A stretch of 13,895 nucleotides of DNA, from assembly GCA_011170385.1 (NCBI GenBank), contig DUFE01000081.1, positions 1-13,895 on the forward strand, written 5' to 3'. This DNA is from Dehalococcoidia bacterium. Its GTDB lineage: Bacteria; Chloroflexota; Dehalococcoidia; Dehalococcoidales; W693. A program made the position numbers and the translations under genes. Each line of letters begins with the position of its first letter. Within the stretch, counting starts at the first letter, position 1. Positions 6,909-13,168 of this stretch are shown piece by piece. The notes under the pieces were generated by a model. That model was not told where the DNA came from and searched no databases. It worked only from the letters and a program-made list of their open reading frames with translations.

Positions 6909-8273
6909 TTACTGGAAGAGCTTCTCCACAGAGTGGACGGCTGGGAGAGGAGATACCACGATGACATGGTCTCCCGGCTGTACTACCTCGTCCCGCGGGG
7001 GAATTATAACCGTGTTGTTACGGACAATGGCTCCAACGACAGCTTCTTTGGGCAGTCCGGCTTCAGAAATCTTCTTGTCGGCGATGTTAGAAGTCGGGCT
7101 GGTAACGAACTCGATAGCTTCCAGTTGCTGTCCCTCCAGCAACGCTGTCGAGATTACCCCACCGTGCAAAACGAAACGGGTAATCTTATCGGCGGTCAAC
7201 AGTGTTGGCAGAGCCGCTATATCTACGCCGATTGCTTCAGCCAGCGGAATATAACCCGGTCTGTTGATAGCCACCAGGCTCCGCGGTACGCCCAGGTTTT
7301 TTGCCAGCAAGCCGCACAGGATGTTGAGCTCGTCGCTGTCGGTGGTGGCTATAAAGGCATCAGCCGATGGCACTCCCTGCTCAATAAGGAAGCTGCGGTC
7401 AGTACCGTCACCCTGCAATACCACCACCTTTTCCAGTTTAGCGGCGATATCCCTGCAGCGGTCGGCATCGCTATCGATGACCTTGACCATTACCCCCTGC
7501 CTCTGCAGGCCTTCGGCGGTGAGAAAGGCTATCTGCCCCCCGCCGACGATGACCACTTTCCTTGCCGGGCGCTTCGGTGCACTAAACATTCCTCCTAGCT
7601 CGTCCATAAACTCACGTGCGGAGACCAGGTGAACGCTATCACCCAACACGATGACATCATCGTCGCCGGGTGTAATAACCTCACCTTCGCGGACGATGGC
7701 GGCAACGACGCACGGCTTGAGGAATTCGATTTGTGATAGGGGTTTATCTACCAGCGCTTCGTCCTCCACCCTGAACTCCCTTATCTGTACCGTGCCATCG
7801 GCGAAGTTCTCTACCGGGGTGGAATAAAAACTGGACAGGATGCCCATAATCTCTCTGGCAGCTTCGGCTTCCGGGTTGATGAAGACGTCTATCCCCAGCT
7901 TCTTGGGTCTTACTATCTTTCGCGTGGCGGTGGGGGATTTCGTCTGTGCCACGAAGTAGCCGGAGTAGTCAGGGTTGCGGATGCGGGCGGCGGTGGTGCC
8001 GGCACCCAGCTCTTTGGCCATAAAACAGGTGACCATATTGGTCTCGTCATTGTTGGTGACGGCGAGTACCAGATCAGCACGCTCCGCCTCCGCCTGCTTC
8101 AGTATGGTGGGTGTCGCCGAATTGCCCTGGATGGTCTTGACATCAAGCTGGCGGCGGATGTTCTCCAGCGCCTCCCTGGATTGCTCCAGGACGACCACTT
8201 CGTGCCCTTCCTCCGCCAGCAGAGAGGCGATGTGGGAGCCTATCACTCCGCCACCGGCTATGATGATATACAT
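6909..8273 (-). CDS. trkA: Full-length TrkA, two RCK_N/RCK_C halves
   Basis: Cytoplasmic regulatory subunit for TrkH (454 aa; E. coli TrkA has 458). It has two tandem halves, each a Rossmann RCK_N followed by TrkA_C. The first half carries GGGVIG (7-12) and E30, a standard NAD(H)-binding set. In the second, GGGQIA (244-249) replaces the last glycine of GxGxxG by alanine, while D267 is kept after strand 2. Residues about 107-122 (VAQTKSPTATRKIVRP) look like a basic insertion in the first domain before LGIDVFINPE. The ATG directly follows the stop of a candidate 51-residue ORF (TAGATG), and its own ribosome site is weak (GAG 4 bases upstream). It is followed 9 bases later by trkH. Confidence 0.94.
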   Translation of the reverse strand: MYIIIAGGGVIGSHIASLLAEEGHEVVVLEQSREALENIRRQLDVKTIQGNSATPTILKQAEAERADLVLAVTNNDETNMVTCFMAKELGAGTTAARIRNPDYSGYFVAQTKSPTATRKIVRPKKLGIDVFINPEAEAAREIMGILSSFYSTPVENFADGTVQIREFRVEDEALVDKPLSQIEFLKPCVVAAIVREGEVITPGDDDVIVLGDSVHLVSAREFMDELGGMFSAPKRPARKVVIVGGGQIAFLTAEGLQRQGVMVKVIDSDADRCRDIAAKLEKVVVLQGDGTDRSFLIEQGVPSADAFIATTDSDELNILCGLLAKNLGVPRSLVAINRPGYIPLAEAIGVDIAALPTLLTADKITRFVLHGGVISTALLEGQQLEAIEFVTSPTSNIADKKISEAGLPKEAVVGAIVRNNTVIIPPRDEVVQPGDHVIVVSPLPAVHSVEKLFQ

Positions 8274-8429
8274 CTATCTCGTTTCCCAGCGCTTAAAGCC
8301 AATTGCCCGGAAACACCTGGAAATGCCACGGTAAACGCTGCTTAGCATTCCTCTGGTTTTCTTAGTCCTTCTCAATACCTGGTTGCCGGGCTTGTTGGTA
8401 GGCAGTTGTTCAAGAGAATCGTTTGCCAT
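8274..8429 (-). CDS. Candidate small basic leader ORF upstream of trkA (51 aa)
   Basis: An ATG at 8429 opens a 51-residue frame whose TAG directly abuts the trkA ATG with zero spacing. It lies inside the predicted trkA transcript (start near 8471). The product begins MANDSLEQLPTNKPGNQVL and is strongly basic after residue 19 (RRTKKTR, RGISRCFRAIGFKRWETR), with an amphipathic look. There is no clear Shine-Dalgarno site at the usual distance; a G-run lies about 20 bases upstream. I recognise no family. It may be a leader peptide coupling translation into trkA, a small subunit, or chance. Confidence 0.4.
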   Translation of the reverse strand: MANDSLEQLPTNKPGNQVLRRTKKTRGMLSSVYRGISRCFRAIGFKRWETR

Positions 8430-8477
8430 TTCTACGGGTTGTTCTTTATCCCCCCAACCATTTTACTATAAGTCTGC

Positions 8478-8506
8478 ATTCTATGCTCTTGTCAGTCGGC
8501 TGTCAA
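8478..8506 (-). promoter_or_regulatory. Near-consensus SigA promoter for trkA-trkH
   Basis: On the minus strand a perfect TTGACA (8506-8501), a 17-base spacer and TAGAAT (8483-8478, one mismatch). The predicted start is near 8471, giving a leader of about 200 bases that includes the 51-residue ORF. Confidence 0.65.
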
Positions 8507-8527
8507 TAGCTGAAACAGACGGCTGAC
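8493..8527. promoter_or_regulatory. Paired 12-bp repeat, candidate operator over the trkA -35
   Basis: CAGTCGGCTGTC (8493-8504) and CAGACGGCTGAC (8516-8527) match at 10 of 12 positions, with starts 23 bases apart, about two helical turns. The outer arms also form an imperfect 13-bp inverted repeat (8491-8503 with 8515-8527). The left copy covers the trkA -35, a typical place for repressor binding. The regulator is unknown. Confidence 0.35.
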
Positions 8528-8576
8528 CTTATAGCAATAATCAAAATATTCCTGAATATCACTGATAGACCCTACC

Positions 8577-8605
8577 TTGACAGTTTCGCCTTTTTTATCT
8601 AAACT
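8577..8605 (+). promoter_or_regulatory. Candidate promoter for DUF47-pit
   Basis: A perfect TTGACA (8577-8582), a 17-base spacer and TAAACT (8600-8605, 4 of 6). The start would be near 8612, about 110 bases before the TTG at 8721. Confidence 0.42.
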
Positions 8606-8720
8606 CCCTGTAAATGTTAAGAAATTGTAAAAGAGTTAACAGCATTATTTATACCGCTGGCTATTATGAATCTTATTGAAACTGGTATCAAGTGTTCTGC
8701 CCGAGAGAGGAGGTTTTCTG

Positions 8721-9350
8721 TTGCCTAGTCTCCCTTTCATTCCCCGTGAAGAGAAATTTTTTGACCTTTTTGAAAAAGCCGCACACAACACCGTCAAAGC
8801 TGCCCAGGGGCTGAAGGAGATGCTCGATAGCTGGGAGAATGTCGATATGAAAGTCGCCGAAATAACCGAGCTAGAGCACGAAGGCGATTCTATTACCCAC
8901 CAGATTGCTGCATTGCTGCACCGCACCTTCGTTACCCCCTTCGACCGTGAGGATATAGCGGCGCTGGCTCACCGGATGGACGATATAATAGATTTCATCC
9001 ACGCCGCCGCCGATGCCCTCTATATCTATAAGATAGATGCCCCCACCCACAGGTCCAGGGAACTGGCGGATGTCATCGTCAAGGCGTCATTGGAGGTAGA
9101 AAGGGCGGTGCCCCTGCTGCGGCGCCGTTCCGACCTGAAAAAAATCCCCGAACACTGCGTGGAACTCAACCGGCTGGAAAATACGGCGGATAAGATATAC
9201 CGCTCAGCGCTGGGTGAGCTGTTCGATGATGATAGGGACACGGCTGATATCATCAAGTGGCGCGAGATATACGAGCATATGGAGAGCGCCACCGACAGGT
9301 GTGAAGATGTAGCCAACGTCCTTGAGGGGGTAGCCCTCAAGCATGCCTGA
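8721..9350 (+). CDS. DUF47 / PhoU-like Pit accessory protein
   Basis: Cytoplasmic all-helical protein of the DUF47 family, thought to modulate the PiT phosphate permease encoded with it. The start is set by the ribosome site: GGAGG at 8709-8713 lies seven bases before TTG 8721, which yields the family-typical N-terminus PSLPFIPREEKFFDLFEKAA and 209 residues. The in-frame ATG at 8676 would place GGAGG inside the gene and add 15 untypical residues. Metal-ligand-like acidic motifs of PhoU-type bundles are visible: ELEHEGDSITH near residues 50-60 and RLENTADKIYR near 152-162. It overlaps the pit start by 8 bases, so the two are translationally coupled. Confidence 0.9.
   Translation: MPSLPFIPREEKFFDLFEKAAHNTVKAAQGLKEMLDSWENVDMKVAEITELEHEGDSITHQIAALLHRTFVTPFDREDIAALAHRMDDIIDFIHAAADALYIYKIDAPTHRSRELADVIVKASLEVERAVPLLRRRSDLKKIPEHCVELNRLENTADKIYRSALGELFDDDRDTADIIKWREIYEHMESATDRCEDVANVLEGVALKHA
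9321..9341 (+). promoter_or_regulatory. Hairpin covering the pit ribosome-binding region
   Basis: CTTGAGGG (9321-9328) and CCCTCAAG (9334-9341) form a perfect 8-bp stem with a 5-base loop. The stem holds the G-rich SD candidate GAGGGGG and ends two bases before the pit ATG. Ribosomes finishing DUF47 (stop at 9348-9350) would melt it, giving a simple coupling switch. Confidence 0.45.
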
Positions 9351-10341
9351 CCCTTCTTTATGGGTTCTGATTGTTATTATTATATTGGCTCTTGGTTTCG
9401 GCATTGTCAACGGCTTTAACGATGCTGCCAATGCCATAGCCACTTCAGTCGGCTCCAGAGCCATTTCCCCCCGAAAGGCGGTAATCATAGCCGCTATCTT
9501 TAATATGCTTGGTGCGGCCTCCGGCACAGCGGTAGCCAAGACCATCGGTAAGGGCATTCTGATTCCGGAGGCAATCTCTTACCAGACAGTGATTGCCGCT
9601 TTGGGTGCAGTTATCATCTGGACAACCTTCGCCACATATCGGGGGCTGCCGGTGAGCCTGACCCACGGCTTTGTCGCCGCTATGGCGGCTGCCGGTATCG
9701 CTGCTGCCGGCACCGGTGCTGTCGCCTGGGGGGTTTTAGGCAAGGTGGCATCGGCGGTGGCTACAGCTCCTGCCCTTGGCTTTATCGGTGGTTTTGCAGT
9801 CATGGTTGCCCTTTTATGGATATTCCGTAAAAGTCTTCCTTCCAGGCTGAGAACATTATTCAGCAGCCTGCAGTTTCCATCAACGGCTTTTGTAGCTTAT
9901 AGCCACGGCAAGAACGACGGTCAGATGCCCATAGGTATTATCACCATGGCTTTCGTGTTCTATACCGGGAATGAAGCAATATGGGACAGCATACCTTGGT
10001 GGATTATCCTTATCTCGGCGCTGTCTATCAGTTTGGGTACGGCAGTTGGCGGCTGGCGCGTTATCAAGACATTAGGGATGAGGGTTACCACACTAAGGCC
10101 GGTGCATGGCTTTGCAGCACAGGTTTCAGCGGCTTCGGTCATTGAGGTGGCTTCGCACCTGGGTATTCCGGTGAGCACCACTCACTGTATCAGCTCTGCC
10201 GTTATGGGAGTTGGCGCCACAAGGCGACTGTCGGCGGTTCGCTGGGGGGTGGCAGGTAATATCGTTACCGCCTGGGTGATAACCTTCCCCGTCTGCGGCG
10301 GGCTGGGCTACCTTTTCTCCTGGCTGCTGGGCTTGTTTTAA
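9343..10341 (+). CDS. pit: PiT-family inorganic phosphate permease
   Basis: Low-affinity phosphate (or divalent-anion) symporter of the PiT family, 332 residues, like short bacterial and archaeal members. The protein is an inverted duplication. The first half has GFNDAANAIAT (24-34) and GLPVSLTHGF (101-110). The second half has AYSHGKNDGQ (185-194) and GIPVSTTH (274-281). Both ND motifs expected for substrate and cation binding are intact. About ten hydrophobic helices are visible, with a short basic cytoplasmic loop near 162-170. It starts inside the last codons of the DUF47 gene. It converges with gmk, with only 10 bases between stop codons and no recognisable terminator. Sulfate as substrate cannot be excluded, but the DUF47 partner favours phosphate. 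Confidence 0.93.
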   Translation: MPDPSLWVLIVIIILALGFGIVNGFNDAANAIATSVGSRAISPRKAVIIAAIFNMLGAASGTAVAKTIGKGILIPEAISYQTVIAALGAVIIWTTFATYRGLPVSLTHGFVAAMAAAGIAAAGTGAVAWGVLGKVASAVATAPALGFIGGFAVMVALLWIFRKSLPSRLRTLFSSLQFPSTAFVAYSHGKNDGQMPIGIITMAFVFYTGNEAIWDSIPWWIILISALSISLGTAVGGWRVIKTLGMRVTTLRPVHGFAAQVSAASVIEVASHLGIPVSTTHCISSAVMGVGATRRLSAVRWGVAGNIVTAWVITFPVCGGLGYLFSWLLGLF

Positions 10342-10351
10342 CGGTAGGTGA

Positions 10352-10987
10352 CTACAGGTAGTACTCCCTGGATGTTACCCGTAGCTTCTCGGTGGTAATA
10401 ATAGCCTTGATGTCTGATATTACCCGGTCTATCTGACCATGTTCGTTGACCACGACGTAGTCGAACATCGGCAGTTGTTTCATCTCTTCCTCGACGGTCT
10501 TCAACCGTAATTCTAAATCCGAGACCGATTCGCTGTTGCGTACCCGCAGCCTATCGGCGAGGTCCTCCTTCGAAAGCGGTGTCAGGAAGATAAATACCGC
10601 CTTCGGTAGAATTTTCTTGATGGTGGCGGCTCCCTGCGTGTCGATCTTCAGGATGGCATCCTTACCCTCCGCCAGCGCCTGTTTTACCGGCTGTCTTGGT
10701 ACGCCGTAAAGGTTGCCGTAGACATTTGCCCATTCCAGGAGCTCGTTGGTCTCGATCATTTTCCGAAAGTCTTCTTCGGAGACGAATCGGTATTCTATGC
10801 CGTCCGTTTCACTGCATCGCCGCGGGCGGGTGGTTGTGGTTACGATAAACTCCAGGGGAAACCTGATTTCTTTCAGCTGGGCTAAAACAGCATCCTTTCC
10901 GGCACCCGAGGGACCGGAAAGGACTAGAAGCAGCGGCTTGGGGTCAATATCCAGCAGGCATTCGCTATTATAGCCTGACTTTTTCAT
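10352..10987 (-). CDS. gmk: Guanylate kinase
   Basis: Converts GMP and ATP to GDP and ADP, an essential step to GTP. The 211 residues hold the full kinase fold. The P-loop is GPSGAGKD at 25-32, with aspartate where serine or threonine usually follows the lysine. GMP-binding residues are seen in [19 protein letters not shown] (50-68) and [14 protein letters not shown] (85-98). The lid and nucleotide region have RLRVRNSES. About 18 extra residues precede the first strand. The ATG lies inside the 3' end of remA (20-base overlap), with only a weak AGAG ribosome site, so translation is probably coupled to remA. Confidence 0.94.
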   Translation of the reverse strand: MKKSGYNSECLLDIDPKPLLLVLSGPSGAGKDAVLAQLKEIRFPLEFIVTTTTRPRRCSETDGIEYRFVSEEDFRKMIETNELLEWANVYGNLYGVPRQPVKQALAEGKDAILKIDTQGAATIKKILPKAVFIFLTPLSKEDLADRLRVRNSESVSDLELRLKTVEEEMKQLPMFDYVVVNEHGQIDRVISDIKAIITTEKLRVTSREYYL

Positions 10988-11261
10988 CGCATTGCTCTGG
11001 TTTTAGCGCCGAACCGACGCGGCTGATCATGAGCCTGCCAGTTATGGTCTCCGGCGCCAGTGCCGCCAGTACGATATGCCCGCTATCGGCGAAGATAACT
11101 GCCTTGGTTCTGCGGCCATTGGTCATATCGATCAGCAGCCCTTTGTTCCTCGCTTCTTGGATTATGCGCTTGGTCGGTGCAGAGTTGGGTGAAGCTATGG
11201 CGATAACCCTGCTCATGGCCAGGATGTTGCCGAAGCCGATGTGAACAAGTTCTCCAGTCAT
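10968..11261 (-). CDS. remA: RemA-like DUF370 regulator
   Basis: Small DNA-binding protein of the DUF370/RemA family (97 aa). In Bacillus, RemA activates biofilm-matrix and osmoprotection genes, and its gene often sits next to gmk across Firmicutes and related phyla, as here. The core is highly typical: [19 protein letters not shown] (7-25), [20 protein letters not shown] (32-51) and [19 protein letters not shown] (54-72). A non-conserved tail of about 20 residues carries the overlap with gmk. The ATG is preceded by GAGGT at a 9-base spacing. Its targets in this organism are unknown. Confidence 0.9.
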   Translation of the reverse strand: MTGELVHIGFGNILAMSRVIAIASPNSAPTKRIIQEARNKGLLIDMTNGRRTKAVIFADSGHIVLAALAPETITGRLMISRVGSALKPEQCDEKVRL

Positions 11262-11336
11262 AATTTAATACCTCGGGTGTAATTTTTTCTAACGGACCCG
11301 GAAAACCTCGGTTAGTGCTCGTCACTATCGAATGCT

Positions 11337-11365
11337 ACCCGGTGCACGTGTTTCAGAAACCGGGT
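11337..11365. repeat. 7-bp inverted repeat in the remA upstream region
   Basis: ACCCGGT (11337-11343) and ACCGGGT (11359-11365) are perfect inverted arms around a 15-base centre that contains the palindrome CACGTG. It lies about 75-105 bases before the remA start and could be an operator or leader hairpin. I found no strong promoter between ychF and remA, so remA may also be read from upstream. Confidence 0.35.
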
Positions 11366-11415
11366 GTTCGGTAATTACTATCGCCACATCAAGCTTCGGA
11401 TAAAACACTATTATC

Positions 11416-11436
11416 TTATACCGTCGGCGGTAATAA
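11416..11436 (-). terminator. Weak hairpin after ychF, possible terminator
   Basis: On the minus strand TTAT-T-ACCG / CGGT-ATAA forms an 8-bp stem with one bulged base and a CCGA loop, about 35 bases after the ychF stop. The following sequence (GATAATAGTGTTTTA) is only partly U-rich, so termination is uncertain. Confidence 0.25.
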
Positions 11437-11469
11437 GGCAAGTGATTTCTGGGGCAAAATCGGAGTTTT

Positions 11470-12570
11470 TTAAACGTTGAACAAAAAGTTGATTACGTCG
11501 CCATCCTGGATAATATAATTTTTACCCTCCAGCCGCAGAAGCCCTCGCTTTCTGCCCTCGGCGATGCTGCCACACTTCATCAGGTCGTCGTAGGTTATTA
11601 CCTCGGCGCGGATGAACCCCCTTTCCATATCGGAGTGAATCTTACCGGCGGCTCTGGGAGCGCTGGTTCCTTGCCTGACAGACCAGGCTTTGACCTCCTC
11701 CGAAGCAGTGGTGAAGAAGGTAATCAGACTTAAAAGCTTATAAGACAGCCTGATGGTTCGCTCCAGCCCGGCTTCAGTCAATCCGAATTCTGTGCGGAAG
11801 CTCTCGGTGGAGGTATCGTCGAGCTGCGCCAGTTCCATTTCCAGCTTACCACACAGAGCGATGATGTGTTGATGGGGTCTTAAGAACCGCTGGTTCAATT
11901 CATCCTCTATGATTTCCATCCGGCTTAGCTTGTCTTCGCCGATGTTAACCACCGTTAGCAGCGGCTTGGCACTTAAGAACTGGTAACCGCTGATGAGCCT
12001 GTTTTCTTCCTCGGTGAGGTTCTGCTCCCTGATGGGAATATCTTTCTCTAGCGTGGACTTTATCCTGCCCAGAAACTCCTGCTCGTTATTGAGACTATGG
12101 CGCTCGTCTGCTTTAGCCGATTTTAGAGACGTCTCTATCCGATTGAGCCGCCGCTCGATGATAGCCAAATCGGAATAGGCGAGCTCCAGGTTCATCGTCG
12201 CCATGTCCCGCTCCACATCGATACTGCCCTCCGGGTGGGGGATGCTCTCATCGGGATAGGCTCGAACGACGTTTATAAGGGCATCGGTGTTGCTGATATG
12301 TGAGAGGTGCTCTCCACTTATGGCGCTGTCTTTATCCATACCCTTGAGTGAGGCACCGATGTCGAGGTATTTTACCTCCGCCGGGACGATTTTCTTCGGC
12401 TTGGTTATCTCCGCCAGTTTATATAGACGCGGTTCCGGAACCTTGGCGATACCGATATGGAGGGCTTTCTGTGCCTGCACTCCGGTATCGGCGTTGCCCT
12501 TCGTAAGGGCGTTGAAGATCGTTGTCCGCCCGCTTTCCGCAAGCCCTATAATACCGATGCCGACGCTCAT
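11470..12570 (-). CDS. ychF: YchF/OLA1-family NTPase-like protein with altered nucleotide motifs
   Basis: Ribosome-associated P-loop NTPase family, 366 residues (E. coli YchF has 363). The order is OBG-type G domain with a helical insert (about 120-190), then a C-terminal TGS domain (about 283-366) with near-consensus FFTTASEEVKAW, GTSAPRAAGKIHSD, GFIRAEVITY and EGKNYIIQDGDVINF. G4 is NIGE (209-212), matching YchF-type NxxE. But G1 is GLAESGRTT (9-17) with arginine R15 for the catalytic lysine, G3 is DIGA (70-73) instead of DxxG, and the usual GxGLGN segment is absent. The frame extends 18 codons upstream, but MSVGIGIIGL is the family start. AGGAG lies a rather long 13-14 bases before it. It lies 93 bases after the HEAT-like gene. 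Confidence 0.85.
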   Translation of the reverse strand: MSVGIGIIGLAESGRTTIFNALTKGNADTGVQAQKALHIGIAKVPEPRLYKLAEITKPKKIVPAEVKYLDIGASLKGMDKDSAISGEHLSHISNTDALINVVRAYPDESIPHPEGSIDVERDMATMNLELAYSDLAIIERRLNRIETSLKSAKADERHSLNNEQEFLGRIKSTLEKDIPIREQNLTEEENRLISGYQFLSAKPLLTVVNIGEDKLSRMEIIEDELNQRFLRPHQHIIALCGKLEMELAQLDDTSTESFRTEFGLTEAGLERTIRLSYKLLSLITFFTTASEEVKAWSVRQGTSAPRAAGKIHSDMERGFIRAEVITYDDLMKCGSIAEGRKRGLLRLEGKNYIIQDGDVINFLFNV

Positions 12571-12663
12571 AGATGGGGTTTTTCTCCTATCGTAGTATTT
12601 CAGGCGCAAAGAATGCCGCGCCAAAAGCAGTCTGTTGCGCTGCCTGTTATCTGGCGAAGCCTG

Positions 12664-12888
12664 TTAGCGGCTCTTCTTCAATACGTTTCTAGCTTGCTTG
12701 AGGGCGAGATCCCTTTCGTTGACATTCAGCTTTTCGTTAGCCGCCAGATCCAGCAGTGCCAGCAGGGCTTCGTGGGTGCCAACGTCGCCGATAGACTCAA
12801 TAGCCTGGGTTCTTAACTTGGGGATGAGGCCCATATCAGTTGCGATACTGCTTAGCTTTTGCAGCTCGCCAGTAACCTGTTCTGACAT
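12664..12888 (-). CDS. Small helical HEAT-like protein of unknown function (74 aa)
   Basis: An all-helical, highly charged protein whose middle, QAIESIGDVGTHEALLALLDLAAN, is one HEAT/armadillo-type helical hairpin (alpha-turn-alpha with a G-D-x-x-x-x-E-A-L signature). The frame extends 27 codons upstream. AGGAG seven bases before ATG 12888 decides the start at MSEQVTGEL, and the earlier residues would read through an inverted repeat. It has no signal peptide or membrane segment. It leads a probable operon with ychF. A single repeat is too small for a normal HEAT solenoid, so it may oligomerise or act as an adaptor. The function is not known to me. Confidence 0.75.
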   Translation of the reverse strand: MSEQVTGELQKLSSIATDMGLIPKLRTQAIESIGDVGTHEALLALLDLAANEKLNVNERDLALKQARNVLKKSR

Positions 12889-12909
12889 CTCGCTTCTCCT
12901 TTTACCTGG

Positions 12910-12942
12910 ATGGTGCCAGCCGAGTGATGTTTGTGGCACCAT
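12910..12942. repeat. 9-bp perfect inverted repeat before the HEAT-like gene
   Basis: ATGGTGCCA (12910-12918) and TGGCACCAT (12934-12942) are perfect inverted arms with a 15-base spacer. They touch the proposed -10 (12941-12946) and lie about 10 bases upstream of the AGGAG ribosome site, so they could be an operator or a 5' leader hairpin. Confidence 0.5.
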
Positions 12943-12969
12943 TCTACTCCTTGCACTTTTATACTGCAA
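12941..12969 (-). promoter_or_regulatory. Possible promoter for the HEAT-like gene and ychF
   Basis: On the minus strand TTGCAG (12969-12964), a 17-base spacer and TAGAAT (12946-12941). The -10 is good (5 of 6) and the -35 weak (3 of 6). The start would be near 12934, inside the inverted repeat. Confidence 0.35.
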
Positions 12970-13034
12970 TAGGGTTTTTTAAAGTTGGAGGGCGAGAATG
13001 TGTAAATAAAGTAGAGGGTGGTTCGATTACTTGG

Positions 13035-13053
13035 TCGCCCTTCTCGAGGGCGA
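13035..13053. repeat. GC-rich hairpin in the divergent region before holA
   Basis: TCGCCCT (13035-13041) and AGGGCGA (13047-13053) form a perfect 7-bp stem with a 5-base loop. No U-tract follows on either strand, so it is not a standard intrinsic terminator. The divergent region 12889-13168 otherwise holds only promoter elements. Confidence 0.35.
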
Positions 13054-13130
13054 ACCGGGTGGAAATAAAAAGGATAACAGGGGAGATATTTAGAAAGAGG
13101 GGCGAAGCCCATCTTAAACACTCCCCGTTG

Positions 13131-13139
13131 TGATAAAAT
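13131..13139 (+). promoter_or_regulatory. Extended -10 promoter for holA
   Basis: TGATAAAAT is an extended -10 (TG, one base, TAAAAT with one mismatch). No good -35 is seen at 17-18 bases. The start near 13146 gives a leader of about 23 bases to the TTG start. Confidence 0.4.
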
Positions 13140-13168
13140 GATAGGGTCTAATAGACTAGGGGGTGACC

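Larger units (their letters stand above)
8430..8720. other. Divergent intergenic region between trkA-trkH and DUF47-pit
   Basis: About 290 bases without a supported gene. It contains the trkA promoter (8478-8506), a 12-bp direct repeat over its -35, the DUF47-pit promoter candidate (8577-8605), an AT-rich stretch with TGTAAA/GTTAA repeats (8608-8642) and the DUF47 ribosome site (8709-8713). I looked for a c-di-AMP (ydaO-type) riboswitch in the trkA leader and saw none of its conserved blocks. Confidence 0.7.

Noticed and set aside
8274..8471. c-di-AMP (ydaO/yuaA) riboswitch in the trkA leader
   Set aside because: Such switches often precede K+ transporter genes, but none of the conserved blocks is recognisable here and the leader is largely occupied by an open frame.
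8676..8720. ATG 8676 as the DUF47 start
   Set aside because: It would put GGAGG inside the gene and add residues not typical of the family; TTG 8721 has ideal spacing and gives the expected N-terminus.
12998..13009. Three-codon ORF (ATG TGT AAA TAA) with GGAGG upstream
   Set aside because: Too short to support; the SD-like run belongs to a repeated GAGGGCGA sequence and is probably chance.
13163..13168. GTG 13163 as the holA start
   Set aside because: In frame, but it overlaps the GGGGGTGA ribosome site; TTG 13169 has normal spacing.
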